Source: JANXAZ01 sp964504655
GTDB taxonomy: Bacteria > Pseudomonadota > Alphaproteobacteria > Geminicoccales > Geminicoccaceae
Direction: 5' to 3'
DNA length: 24,856 bases
NCBI GenBank assembly: GCA_964504655.1
Contig: CAZDFD010000067.1
Coordinates: 1 to 24,856 of the forward strand
In this document: positions 7,574 to 13,830 of the stretch, one piece after another
Numbering within the stretch: the stretch's first letter is position 1
Layout: every line of letters starts with the position of its first letter
The notes under the pieces: model-generated
The model's database searches: none
Seen by the model: only the letters and a program-made list of their open reading frames with translations
Told to the model about the DNA's origin: nothing
Made by a program: the position numbers and the translations under genes

Positions 7574-8356
7574 ATGCCCGATCTGGTCCGTGAGGAGCTC
7601 GCGGACGGCATCGCCGTCCTGACGCTCGACAACCCGCCCCTCAACCTCGTCACCCTCGAGCTCACCCGGCGGCTCGACGCGGCGCTCGACCGGCTGGCCG
7701 TCGACCCGGCCTGCCGGGTCCTGGTGCTCACCGGCGCCGGCGAGCGGGCGTTCTGCGCCGGCTCGGACGTCAAGGAGTTCCCGGACCTGATGGCCCCGGG
7801 CCGGGCCGTGGCGGTCAAGATGATCAAGGAAAACCTCGTCTACTCCAAGCTCGACGACTTCCCCAAGCCGACCATCGCCGCGGTCCGCGGGCTCGCCTAT
7901 GGCGGCGGGCTCGAGCTCGCCGTGGCGTGCGATCTGATCCTGGTCGAGGCGGGGACGCGGCTGGCGCTCCCCGAGGTCGATCTGGGCGTCTTCCCGGGCT
8001 CCGGCGGCACGGTGCGGGTGACCCGGCGGATCGGCGAAGGCCGCGCGAAAGAGATGATGTTCACAGGTGAGCCGATCGACGCCGCCACCGCGCTCGCCTG
8101 GGGCCTCGTCAACCGCGTCGTGCCCGAGGGCCGCGTGCTCGAGGAGGCGCGGGCCTTGGCCGCACGGCTCGCCGCCAAGCCCGCCATGGCGCTCCGGCTG
8201 TGCAAGGAGGCGGTCGACCTCGCCTTCGACACGACCGAGAACGAGGCCGTCCAGCGCGCGCTCGTGCTGATCGGCCGGGCCTTCGAGGGGGCCGAGATCA
8301 AGGAGGGCGTGGCGGCCTTCATGGAGAAGCGCCCGCCGCGCTGGCCGCGCGGCTAA
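7574..8356 (+). CDS. enoyl-CoA hydratase/isomerase family protein
   Basis: 260 aa, normal length for the crotonase superfamily. Oxyanion-hole elements are visible in AFCAGSDVKEF and LAYGGGLELA. Glu114 (in GGGLEL) and Glu134 (in LPEVDLG) sit 20 residues apart, as the two catalytic glutamates of enoyl-CoA hydratase do, so hydration of 2-enoyl-CoA is plausible. PGSGGTVRVTRRIG is the usual following segment. The exact substrate cannot be told. It starts 2 bp after the CoA-transferase stop, with the site GGAGG overlapping the end of that gene. Its last ten codons, stop included, are the first copy of a 35-bp tandem repeat, so the C-terminus EKRPPRWPRG may be variable between strains. Confidence 0.94.
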   Translation: MPDLVREELADGIAVLTLDNPPLNLVTLELTRRLDAALDRLAVDPACRVLVLTGAGERAFCAGSDVKEFPDLMAPGRAVAVKMIKENLVYSKLDDFPKPTIAAVRGLAYGGGLELAVACDLILVEAGTRLALPEVDLGVFPGSGGTVRVTRRIGEGRAKEMMFTGEPIDAATALAWGLVNRVVPEGRVLEEARALAARLAAKPAMALRLCKEAVDLAFDTTENEAVQRALVLIGRAFEGAEIKEGVAAFMEKRPPRWPRG

Positions 8357-8428
8357 GGGAGAAGCGCCCGCCGCGCTGGCCGCGCGGCTAAGGGAGAAGC
8401 GCCCGCCGCGCTGGCCGCGCGGCTGAGG
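8324..8428 (+). repeat. three tandem 35-bp repeats spanning a stop codon and hairpin
   Basis: Three head-to-tail copies start at 8324, 8359 and 8394. Copies 1 and 2 are identical and copy 3 differs only in the stop triplet (TGA instead of TAA). Copy 1 encodes the C-terminal residues and stop of the enoyl-CoA hydratase; copies 2 and 3 are in the 3' untranslated region. Each unit holds the hairpin GCCGCGC-TGGCC-GCGCGGC (7-bp stem, 5-nt loop; first copy 8335-8353). The result is a row of three hairpins after the gene, which may act as a terminator or mRNA stabiliser. The near-identity points to recent slippage or duplication. Confidence 0.97.
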
Positions 8429-8504
8429 GACCAGCGCCCGCGCCCCCCGCTCGACGGCCGGGGCCCGAGCGGCCAAGATCGAACGCCTCCCGCGGAGGAT
8501 CCCG

Positions 8505-9014
8505 ATGAGCGAGCCCGCCACCACACCCGTGCACGTCGTCCGCCCCGAGGAGGGCGAGAGCTTCTGGCAGCCGGTGCCGGCCAACGGCTGGGCGGAGGTG
8601 CGGATCTCGCACCGCCGCGACCCGCGCGTCACCGGCCTCGCGACCGGGATCCAGGTGATCGCCCGGGACTCGTTCATCCGCGAGCACGTCCACCCCGCCC
8701 AGGACGAGCTCCTGTTCTTCTACAAGGGCACGGGCGAGGCCTGGATCGACGGCGAGTGCCACCCGCTCGTGCCGGGCACCACGGTGTTCGTGGGCGCCGG
8801 CCACCGCCACAAGTTCGTCAACACGGGCGCGGGCCCGCTCGAGATGATGTGGGTCATGCTGCCGGGCGGCGCCGACGGGCTCGACGACTTCTTCGCCCGG
8901 ATCGGCCGGCCGCGCACCCCGGGCGAGCCGGCGCCGGAGCCCTTCCCGCGACCGGCCGACGTCGCGGCGATCGAGGCCGGGACGGTGTTCGCGCCGCTTG
9001 CTTCGGGAGCCTGA
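8505..9014 (+). CDS. single-domain cupin protein
   Basis: 169 aa. Both cupin motifs are present: motif 1 with His61, His63 and Glu68 in EHVHPAQDELLFFYKG, and motif 2 with PGTTVFVGAGHRHKFVN (His102). These are the four usual metal ligands, so a metal-binding beta-barrel is expected, either an enzyme (dioxygenase or isomerase type) or a small-molecule sensor. No DNA-binding domain is attached. GCGGAGGA lies 7 nt before the ATG. The alpha/beta hydrolase gene starts 3 bp after its stop, so the two probably serve one catabolic step. Substrate is unknown. Confidence 0.9.
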   Translation: MSEPATTPVHVVRPEEGESFWQPVPANGWAEVRISHRRDPRVTGLATGIQVIARDSFIREHVHPAQDELLFFYKGTGEAWIDGECHPLVPGTTVFVGAGHRHKFVNTGAGPLEMMWVMLPGGADGLDDFFARIGRPRTPGEPAPEPFPRPADVAAIEAGTVFAPLASGA

Positions 9015-9017
9015 GCC

Positions 9018-9827
9018 TTGCCCTTCCTCGAGCTCCCGGGCGGCGACCGGCTGTGGTTCGAGACCCTGGGGTCGGGGCCGCCGCTCCTGCTCGTCCCCGG
9101 GCTCGCCGGCACCTCCGACTTCTTCGCGCCGCAGCTCAAGGCGCTCGCCCGGCACTTCACGCTCGTGCTGCACGACCATCGCGGCTGCGGCCGCTCTTCG
9201 CCCTCGCGGATCGACTATTCGGTCGAACAGATGGCGGGCGACGTGCTGGCGCTCCTGGATCGCCTCGGGCTCGAGCGGGCGCACCTGCTCGGCCACTCGA
9301 CCGGCGGGGCGATCGGCCAGACCCTCGCCATCGACCGGCCCGAGCGGCTCGACCGGCTGGTCCTGTGCGCCACCTGGACGGCCGCCGACGGCTGGTTCAA
9401 GCTCCTGTTCCAGAACCGCCGCGAGATCCTCGAGGGGATGGGGCCCGGGGCCTACGCCCGGATCTCGGCGCTGTTCCTGAACGCCCCCTTCTGGGTGCGG
9501 CTGCACCCGGAGATCGCGGCGGTGAGCGAGGAGGAGGCGCGCCGGCGGATCCGCGACCCGGAGATCCTGATCCGCCGCATCAAGGCCGTGCTCGCCTTCG
9601 ACCGGCGCGCCGATCTCGGCCGGATCCGGGCACCCACGCTCGTCATGGGCGCGCGCGACGACATGGTGACGCCGGCCTATTTCAGCGAGGAGCTCGGCCG
9701 CGCGATCCCGGGCGCCGAGACCGTGATCCTGCCCGACGGTGGGCACTTCTTCCCGGTCGCCCGCGAGGCCGGCTTCCGCCGCCACGTGCTGCGCTTCCTC
9801 GGAGCGGGCGGCGCGACCGAGGAGTGA
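9018..9827 (+). CDS. alpha/beta-fold hydrolase (RutD / enol-lactonase-like)
   Basis: 269 aa from a TTG start 3 bp after the cupin stop. The catalytic triad is visible: Ser94 in the nucleophile elbow GHSTGG, an acid at Asp214 or Asp215 in GARDDMVTP, and His243 in DGGHFFP. The oxyanion segment is LVPGLAGTSDFF. Overall layout (PGLAGTSDFFAPQL, HDHRGCGRS, SVEQMAGDV) recalls RutD aminoacrylate hydrolase and 3-oxoadipate enol-lactonases, but no rut or pca genes are nearby, so only the fold and hydrolytic role are claimed. No signal peptide, hence cytoplasmic. The TGA stop lies within the first CRP/FNR-type palindrome (9824-9837). Confidence 0.92.
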   Translation: MPFLELPGGDRLWFETLGSGPPLLLVPGLAGTSDFFAPQLKALARHFTLVLHDHRGCGRSSPSRIDYSVEQMAGDVLALLDRLGLERAHLLGHSTGGAIGQTLAIDRPERLDRLVLCATWTAADGWFKLLFQNRREILEGMGPGAYARISALFLNAPFWVRLHPEIAAVSEEEARRRIRDPEILIRRIKAVLAFDRRADLGRIRAPTLVMGARDDMVTPAYFSEELGRAIPGAETVILPDGGHFFPVAREAGFRRHVLRFLGAGGATEE

Positions 9828-9837
9828 TCGAAGTCAC
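9824..9837. promoter_or_regulatory. CRP/FNR-type palindrome, site 1
   Basis: GTGATCGAAGTCAC has GTGA and TCAC half-sites around 6 bp, the core of the CRP/FNR-superfamily binding pattern (TGTGA-N6-TCACA, or TTGAT-N4-ATCAA for FNR/FixK). It overlaps the stop of the hydrolase gene and lies 106 bp before the first small secreted protein gene. A second copy follows with a start-to-start distance of 29 bp. Which regulator would bind is unknown. Confidence 0.5.
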
Positions 9838-9852
9838 GAGCTGCCCCAACCC

Positions 9853-9866
9853 GTGATTGGGATCAC
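9853..9866. promoter_or_regulatory. CRP/FNR-type palindrome, site 2
   Basis: GTGATTGGGATCAC repeats the GTGA-N6-TCAC pattern of site 1. The symmetry extends one more base each side (CGTGAT / ATCACG, then a further C/G). It ends 76 bp before the next ATG. The 29-bp offset from site 1, close to three helical turns, would put two bound dimers on nearly the same DNA face. Confidence 0.55.
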
Positions 9867-9942
9867 GGCGGCGGTCCAGCGCCCGCCGCATCCTCCGCCC
9901 GTGCCGGCGCCGCGGGGCCCGGCGAACCTGGCGGAGGAGCGA

Positions 9943-10227
9943 ATGAGGAACAGGATCCTGGGCCTGGTCGTGGCGGCCGGGCTCGTGGCGGCGGCCGCCC
10001 CGGCGCTCGCCACCTGGAGCGCCACGGAGACCTCGGGCGGCTGGTACGTGCGCCAGGGCGACCTCTACATCGCGATGCCCGACGAGGGCACCGCGCGCGA
10101 CACCGCCCGGCGGCTCAACAAGGCGGTCGAGCGGGCGGAGAAGCGGGCCGAGAAGGCCGAGGGCAAGGGCGTGGTGTCGCGCCCGGGCACGCCCTGCGCC
10201 GATCCCAAGTCCACCGTGCTCTGCTGA
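9943..10227 (+). CDS. small secreted protein, first of a paralogous pair
   Basis: 94 aa with a clear Sec signal peptide: MRNR, a hydrophobic core of Leu/Val/Ala, and a likely cut after ALA near residue 23. The mature part is short: WSATETSGGWYVRQ, DLYIAMPDE, then a charged Ala/Lys/Glu/Arg helix (NKAVERAEKRAEKAEGK) and a tail with two cysteines (PCADP and the terminal Cys). No known family is recognised. GGAGGAG lies 5 nt before the ATG. The next gene begins 12 bp downstream and encodes a protein with the same plan. Location is probably periplasmic or extracellular; function is unknown. Tandem CRP/FNR-type palindromes upstream suggest conditional expression. Confidence 0.82.
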   Translation: MRNRILGLVVAAGLVAAAAPALATWSATETSGGWYVRQGDLYIAMPDEGTARDTARRLNKAVERAEKRAEKAEGKGVVSRPGTPCADPKSTVLC

Positions 10228-10239
10228 GGAGGGACGGAC

Positions 10240-10506
10240 ATGTCGACGAAGCTGCGCGCGCTCCTCGTGGCGGCGTCCCTGCTCGTGGCCGCGGCGCCGC
10301 TCGCGGCCCGCGAGGCGGGGCCGTGGCGGGCCGAGACCACGGCCATGGGGACGATCGTCACCAACGACGAGGACGTCGCCTTCCCGGCGCCCGACCAGGA
10401 GGCCGGCGAGGAGATGGCGGACGCCCTGAACGACGCCGACCGCAAGGCCCAGAGGAAGGCCGAGCGCGCGGAGAAGAAGGGCGGCGGCAAGAAGCCCGCG
10501 GGCTGA
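10240..10506 (+). CDS. small secreted protein, second of a paralogous pair
   Basis: 88 aa, signal peptide (MSTKLRALLVAASLLVAAAPLAA) and a mature region that mirrors the preceding gene: a Trp near the mature N-terminus followed by an A/T/E-rich stretch (WRAETTAMG), a DxAxPxPD-like segment (DVAFPAPDQ), then LNDADRKAQRKAERAEKK. It lacks the cysteines of its neighbour and ends in a Gly/Lys-rich tail. The shared order of motifs indicates tandem duplication with strong divergence. Only 12 bp separate the genes, with GAGGAGGG between them, so they are one operon. No function is recognised; the basic tail might bind nucleic acid, lipid A or another anionic partner, which is inference. Confidence 0.8.
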   Translation: MSTKLRALLVAASLLVAAAPLAAREAGPWRAETTAMGTIVTNDEDVAFPAPDQEAGEEMADALNDADRKAQRKAERAEKKGGGKKPAG

Positions 10507-10515
10507 GCCGCGGGC
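10494..10515 (+). terminator. 8-bp hairpin across the stop codon of the second small secreted protein gene
   Basis: GCCCGCGG (10494-10501) and CCGCGGGC (10508-10515) form a perfect stem around a 6-nt loop that contains the TGA stop. A G-rich run rather than a T-run follows, so it is at best an imperfect terminator separating the secreted-protein pair from ugp. Confidence 0.4.
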
Positions 10516-10564
10516 GGGGGGCGGCGCTCGGCCCGGCCGGGGCGGGCGCCGACCGCCCACGCGA

Positions 10565-10582
10565 TTGTCACGAAACCGTCAC
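10565..10582 (+). promoter_or_regulatory. Pho box (PhoB-binding site) upstream of ugpB
   Basis: TTGTCAC-GAAA-CCGTCAC consists of two 7-bp direct repeats with a 4-bp spacer, 11-bp periodicity, matching the Pho box consensus CTGTCAT-AAAT-CTGTCAT at the key GTCA of each unit. It ends 58 bp before the ugpB ATG. ugp operons of E. coli and Sinorhizobium are known PhoB targets, so induction under phosphate starvation is expected. Confidence 0.75.
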
Positions 10583-10640
10583 GCTGCCATGGTCCCCGGG
10601 AAGGGCGCGCAACCAGGCGCGGCAGAACGGGGAGCGCAGC

Positions 10641-11963
10641 ATGCTCATCAGGCGGGATTGGCTCGCGGGCGCCGCGGCCTTGACGGTGGCGCTGGCGGCC
10701 GGGCCGGCCGCGGCCAGGACCGAGATCCAGTGGTGGCACGCGATGTCGGGCGCGCTCGGCGAGAAGGTCGCCAAGATCGCCGCCGACTTCAACGCCAGCC
10801 AGAAGGACTACGAGGTCAAGGCGGTCTACAAGGGTAGCTACGCCGAGACGATGACCGGCGCGATCGCCGCCTTCCGCGCCAAGCAGCACCCCCACATCGT
10901 CCAGGTCTTCGAGGTCGGCACCGCCACCATGATGGCCGCGCAGGGTGCGGTCTATCCGATCTTCCAGATGATGGCCGAGGCGGGCGAGCCGTTCGATCCG
11001 AAGAGCTACCTGCCGGCCGTGGTCGGCTACTACACCACGACCAAGGGCGAGATGCTGTCCTTCCCGTTCAACAGCTCGACGCCCGTGATGTACTACAACA
11101 AGAACGCGTTCGAGAAGGCCGGTCTCGATCCGACGAAGGCGCCCGCGACCTGGCCCGAGGTCGAGGCCGCGGCCAAGAAGCTGCAGGCGGCGGGCTATCC
11201 CTGCGGCTTCACCACGCAGTGGCCGTCCTGGGTGCAGATCGAGAACTTCTCGGCCTGGCACAACCAGCCGCTCGGCACGCTCGAGAACGGCTTCGGCGGG
11301 CTCGCCACCGAGCTCGTCTTCAACAAGACCAAGGCGGTCGACCACGTCAAGGCGCTGGGTGAGTGGCAGAAGAGCAAGATCTTCGACTACGGCGGCCGGC
11401 GCGGTGACTCCGACCCCAAGTTCTTCAACCAGCAGTGCCCGATCTTCTTCGCGAGCTCGGCCGCCTACGCGGCGGTGAAGGCCAATGCCAAGGACTTCGC
11501 CTGGGGCATCAGCAAGCTGCCCTACTGGCCGAACGTCGAGGGCGCGCCGCAGAACAGCATCATCGGCGGGGCCTCGCTGTGGGTGCTCAAGGGCCACAAG
11601 GCCGAGGAGTACAAGGGCGTCGCCCGGTTCTTCACCTACCTGTCCTCGCCCGAGGTGCAGGCCTGGTGGCACCAGGAGACCGGCTACCTGCCGATCACGC
11701 CTGCGGCCTACGAGCTCACCCGGAAGTCCGGCTTCTACGAGAAGAACCCGGGCACCGAGACCTCCATCCTGCAGATGACCAACAAGCCGCCGACGGCCAA
11801 TTCCAAGGGCCTGCGGTTCGGCAGCTTCGTGCAGATCCGCGACATCATCGAGGAGGAGCTCGAGGCGGTCTTCCAGGGCAAGAAGGGTGCCCAGGAGGCG
11901 CTCGACTCCGCGGCCAAGCGCGGCAACGAACTGATCCGCCAGTTCGAGAAGGCGAACAGCTGA
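10641..11963 (+). CDS. ugpB: sn-glycerol-3-phosphate ABC transporter, periplasmic binding protein UgpB
   Basis: 440 aa, same length class as E. coli UgpB. It binds sn-glycerol-3-phosphate (and glycerophosphodiesters in some species) in the periplasm and delivers it to UgpAE. The N-terminus MLIRRDWLAGAAALTVA is a Sec- or Tat-type signal peptide ending at AAARTE. Stretches highly characteristic of UgpB are seen: WWHAMSGALGEKV, VFEVGTATMMAA, PFNSSTPVMYYNK, ENFSAWHNQP, NSIIGGASLWV, WHQETGYLPIT, GFYEKNPGTET and the C-terminal RGNELIRQFEK. The ATG has GGGGAG upstream. It heads a ugpBAE operon with a Pho box in front, and a strong hairpin follows its stop. Confidence 0.96.
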   Translation: MLIRRDWLAGAAALTVALAAGPAAARTEIQWWHAMSGALGEKVAKIAADFNASQKDYEVKAVYKGSYAETMTGAIAAFRAKQHPHIVQVFEVGTATMMAAQGAVYPIFQMMAEAGEPFDPKSYLPAVVGYYTTTKGEMLSFPFNSSTPVMYYNKNAFEKAGLDPTKAPATWPEVEAAAKKLQAAGYPCGFTTQWPSWVQIENFSAWHNQPLGTLENGFGGLATELVFNKTKAVDHVKALGEWQKSKIFDYGGRRGDSDPKFFNQQCPIFFASSAAYAAVKANAKDFAWGISKLPYWPNVEGAPQNSIIGGASLWVLKGHKAEEYKGVARFFTYLSSPEVQAWWHQETGYLPITPAAYELTRKSGFYEKNPGTETSILQMTNKPPTANSKGLRFGSFVQIRDIIEEELEAVFQGKKGAQEALDSAAKRGNELIRQFEKANS

Positions 11964-11971
11964 GGACCCGA

Positions 11972-11996
11972 CGGGGACCGCCGACGGCGGTCCCCG
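11972..11996 (+). promoter_or_regulatory. intercistronic 11-bp hairpin between ugpB and ugpA
   Basis: CGGGGACCGCC (11972-11982) and GGCGGTCCCCG (11986-11996) form a perfect stem with a GAC loop, filling most of the 40-bp gap. No U-run follows. Such structures after binding-protein genes stabilise the upstream message or dampen downstream expression, giving more binding protein than permease. The likely ugpA ribosome site GAAGG (11996-12000) touches its base. Confidence 0.7.
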
Positions 11997-12003
11997 AAGG
12001 CCC

Positions 12004-12888
12004 ATGCACAAGCGGGTCACCTTCCGCGAGCGCTGGCTCGCACTGGCGCTGCTCGCCCCGCAGCTCGCGGTCACCTTCCTGTTCTTCCTGTGGCCGGCGA
12101 GCCGGGCGCTCTGGCAGTCGGTCCTGCTCGAGGACCCGTTCGGGCTGTCGAGCCGGTTCGTCTGGCTCGACAACTTCGCCCGCCTCCTGGCCGACGAGCA
12201 CTATCTGAACGCCTTTCGGGTGACCCTCCTGTTCAGCACCTCGGTGGCGGTGGCCGGGATCGGACTGGCGCTCCTGCTGGCGGTCATGGCCGACCACGTC
12301 CTCAAGGGGGCGGCCGTCTACAAGACCCTCCTGATCTGGCCCTATGCGGTGGCGCCGGCGGTGGCCGGGCTCCTCTGGTTCTTCATGTTCCACCCGACCG
12401 TGGGGATCCTGGCCTGGCTCCTGCGCCAGGTCGGGGTCGAGTGGAACCACCAGCTCAACGGCGGCCAGGCGCTCCTGCTCGTGATCGTCGCCGCCACCTG
12501 GAAGCAGATCTCCTACAACTTCCTCTTCTTCCTCGCCGGGCTGCAGTCGATCCCGCGGGCACTCGTCGAGGCCGCGGCGATCGACGGCGCCTCGCCCGGC
12601 CAGCGCTTCTGGCGGATCGTGTTCCCGCTCCTTTCGCCCACGACCTTCTTCCTCGTGGTGGTCAACGTCGTCTACGCCTTCTTCGACACCTTCGGGATCG
12701 TGCACGCGGTCACCGAGGGCGGCCCCGGCCAGGACACCACGATCCTCGTCTACAAGGTCTTCAAGGACGGCTTCATCGCCCTCGACCTCGGCGGCTCCGC
12801 CGCCCAGTCGGTGATCCTGCTCCTGATCGTGATGGTGCTGACCGTGTTCCAGTTCCGCTTCATCGAGCGGCGGGTGCAGTACGCCTGA
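12004..12888 (+). CDS. ugpA: sn-glycerol-3-phosphate ABC transporter permease UgpA
   Basis: 294 aa, six predicted membrane segments, typical MalF/UgpA-type inner-membrane permease. The EAA loop that docks on the ATPase is EAAAIDGASPGQRFWRIVFPLL, cytoplasmic, near residues 195-215. Further UgpA-like stretches are LIWPYAVAPAVAGLLWFFMFHP, WKQISYNFLFFLAGLQSIP and FGIVHAVTEGGPGQDTTILVYKV. It follows ugpB by 40 bp across a stable hairpin, and its TGA stop overlaps the ATG of ugpE by one base (TGATG), so the two permeases are translationally coupled. Confidence 0.95.
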   Translation: MHKRVTFRERWLALALLAPQLAVTFLFFLWPASRALWQSVLLEDPFGLSSRFVWLDNFARLLADEHYLNAFRVTLLFSTSVAVAGIGLALLLAVMADHVLKGAAVYKTLLIWPYAVAPAVAGLLWFFMFHPTVGILAWLLRQVGVEWNHQLNGGQALLLVIVAATWKQISYNFLFFLAGLQSIPRALVEAAAIDGASPGQRFWRIVFPLLSPTTFFLVVVNVVYAFFDTFGIVHAVTEGGPGQDTTILVYKVFKDGFIALDLGGSAAQSVILLLIVMVLTVFQFRFIERRVQYA

Positions 12889-13736
12889 TGGTCGAGCGCC
12901 GGCCGCTGTTCACGGCGATCGCGCACCTGACGCTCGTCCTGGGCGTGGTGATCGTGGCACTCCCGATCTGGATCGTGCTCGTCACCTCGACCCAGCGCAT
13001 GGAGGACGTGCTCGCGGCACCCATCCCGATGTGGTTCGGCGGCGAGGGCTTCGCCAACTACACGGCCGTGCTCGGCGTCGGCGTGCAGGGCTCGCGCACC
13101 GGCCCGGTCGGCTGGATGATGCTGAATTCCCTGATCATGGCGCTCGCCATCGCCATCGGCAAGATCACGATCTCGCTGCTTTCCGCCTTCGCGATCGTCT
13201 ATTTCCGCTTCCCCGGGCGGATGCTGGCCTTCTGGACGATCTTCCTGACCCTCATGCTCCCCGTCGAGGTCCGCATCCTGCCGACCTTCGAGGTCGTGGC
13301 CAATCTCGGGCTCTTGAACTCCTATCTCGGGCTGACCGTGCCGCTGATCGCCTCGGCCACCGCCACCTTCCTCTTCCGCCAGTTCTTCCTGACCGTGCCC
13401 GAGGAGTTCACCGAAGCCGCCCGGGTCGACGGCGCCGGGCCGCTCCGCTTCCTCTGGTCGATCCTGATCCCCCTGTCGCGGACCAACATCGCGGCGCTGT
13501 TCGTCATCCTCTTCATCTACGGCTGGAACCAGTATCTCTGGCCGCTCCTCGTGACCACCGAGGAGCGCTACACCACGATCGTCATGGTCATGCAGCGGCT
13601 GGTCGAGGCGACCGACGCCGCCCCCGAGTTCCACCACGTGGCCGTGGTCGCGATGCTCGCCATGCTGCCGCCGGTGCTGGTCGTGCTCCTGATGCAGCGC
13701 TGGTTCGTCAAGGGACTGGTCGACACCGACAAGTGA
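12888..13736 (+). CDS. ugpE: sn-glycerol-3-phosphate ABC transporter permease UgpE
   Basis: 282 aa, MalG/UgpE-type permease with about six membrane segments; partner of UgpA in the inner membrane. The EAA loop is EAARVDGAGPLRFLWSILIPL (around residues 179-199). UgpE-like features are FLTLMLPVEVRILPTFEVVANLGLLNSYLGL and YGWNQYLWPLLVTT. It starts at the ATG sharing its A with the ugpA stop. In most ugp operons the ATPase gene ugpC follows, but here the next plus-strand gene is an unrelated sulfur transporter, so the ATPase must be supplied from elsewhere. Confidence 0.95.
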   Translation: MVERRPLFTAIAHLTLVLGVVIVALPIWIVLVTSTQRMEDVLAAPIPMWFGGEGFANYTAVLGVGVQGSRTGPVGWMMLNSLIMALAIAIGKITISLLSAFAIVYFRFPGRMLAFWTIFLTLMLPVEVRILPTFEVVANLGLLNSYLGLTVPLIASATATFLFRQFFLTVPEEFTEAARVDGAGPLRFLWSILIPLSRTNIAALFVILFIYGWNQYLWPLLVTTEERYTTIVMVMQRLVEATDAAPEFHHVAVVAMLAMLPPVLVVLLMQRWFVKGLVDTDK

Positions 13737-13753
13737 GCCGCGGCGCCGGGGGC

Positions 13754-13782
13754 TTGACAGGCCGGCTCTCGAGGCATACGGT
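13754..13782 (+). promoter_or_regulatory. candidate sigma-70 promoter for the YeeE/SqrR-like operon
   Basis: TTGACA (13754-13759) is a perfect -35 box. At 17-bp spacing the -10 is TACGGT (13777-13782), a weak match; CATACG two bases upstream is an alternative. It lies between ugpE and the YeeE gene, supporting separate transcription of the sulfur module. Confidence 0.5.
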
Positions 13783-13829
13783 CCTAGAAGGCTCCGCTGG
13801 CGCGGAGCCCCGAGGGGAGATGCCTCGAG
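13768..13829 (+). promoter_or_regulatory. nested stem-loop in the leader of the YeeE/YedE gene
   Basis: CTCGAGGCAT (13768-13777) pairs perfectly with ATGCCTCGAG (13820-13829). Inside it GGCTCCG (13790-13796) pairs with CGGAGCC (13803-13809) around a 6-nt loop. In RNA the outer stem can extend through U-G, C-G and G-U pairs into the GTG start codon at 13831. The purine-rich GAGGGGAG (13812-13819), the only ribosome-site candidate, lies between the two stems. The outer left arm overlaps the -10 region, so this may work in DNA as a regulator site or in RNA as a translation control. Confidence 0.6.
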
Positions 13830-13830
13830 G

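Noticed and set aside
8200..8391. Alternative frame that runs through the first stop into the second 35-bp repeat
   Set aside because: It is out of frame with the enoyl-CoA hydratase and becomes open only because the 35-bp unit shifts the frame. It has no ribosome site.
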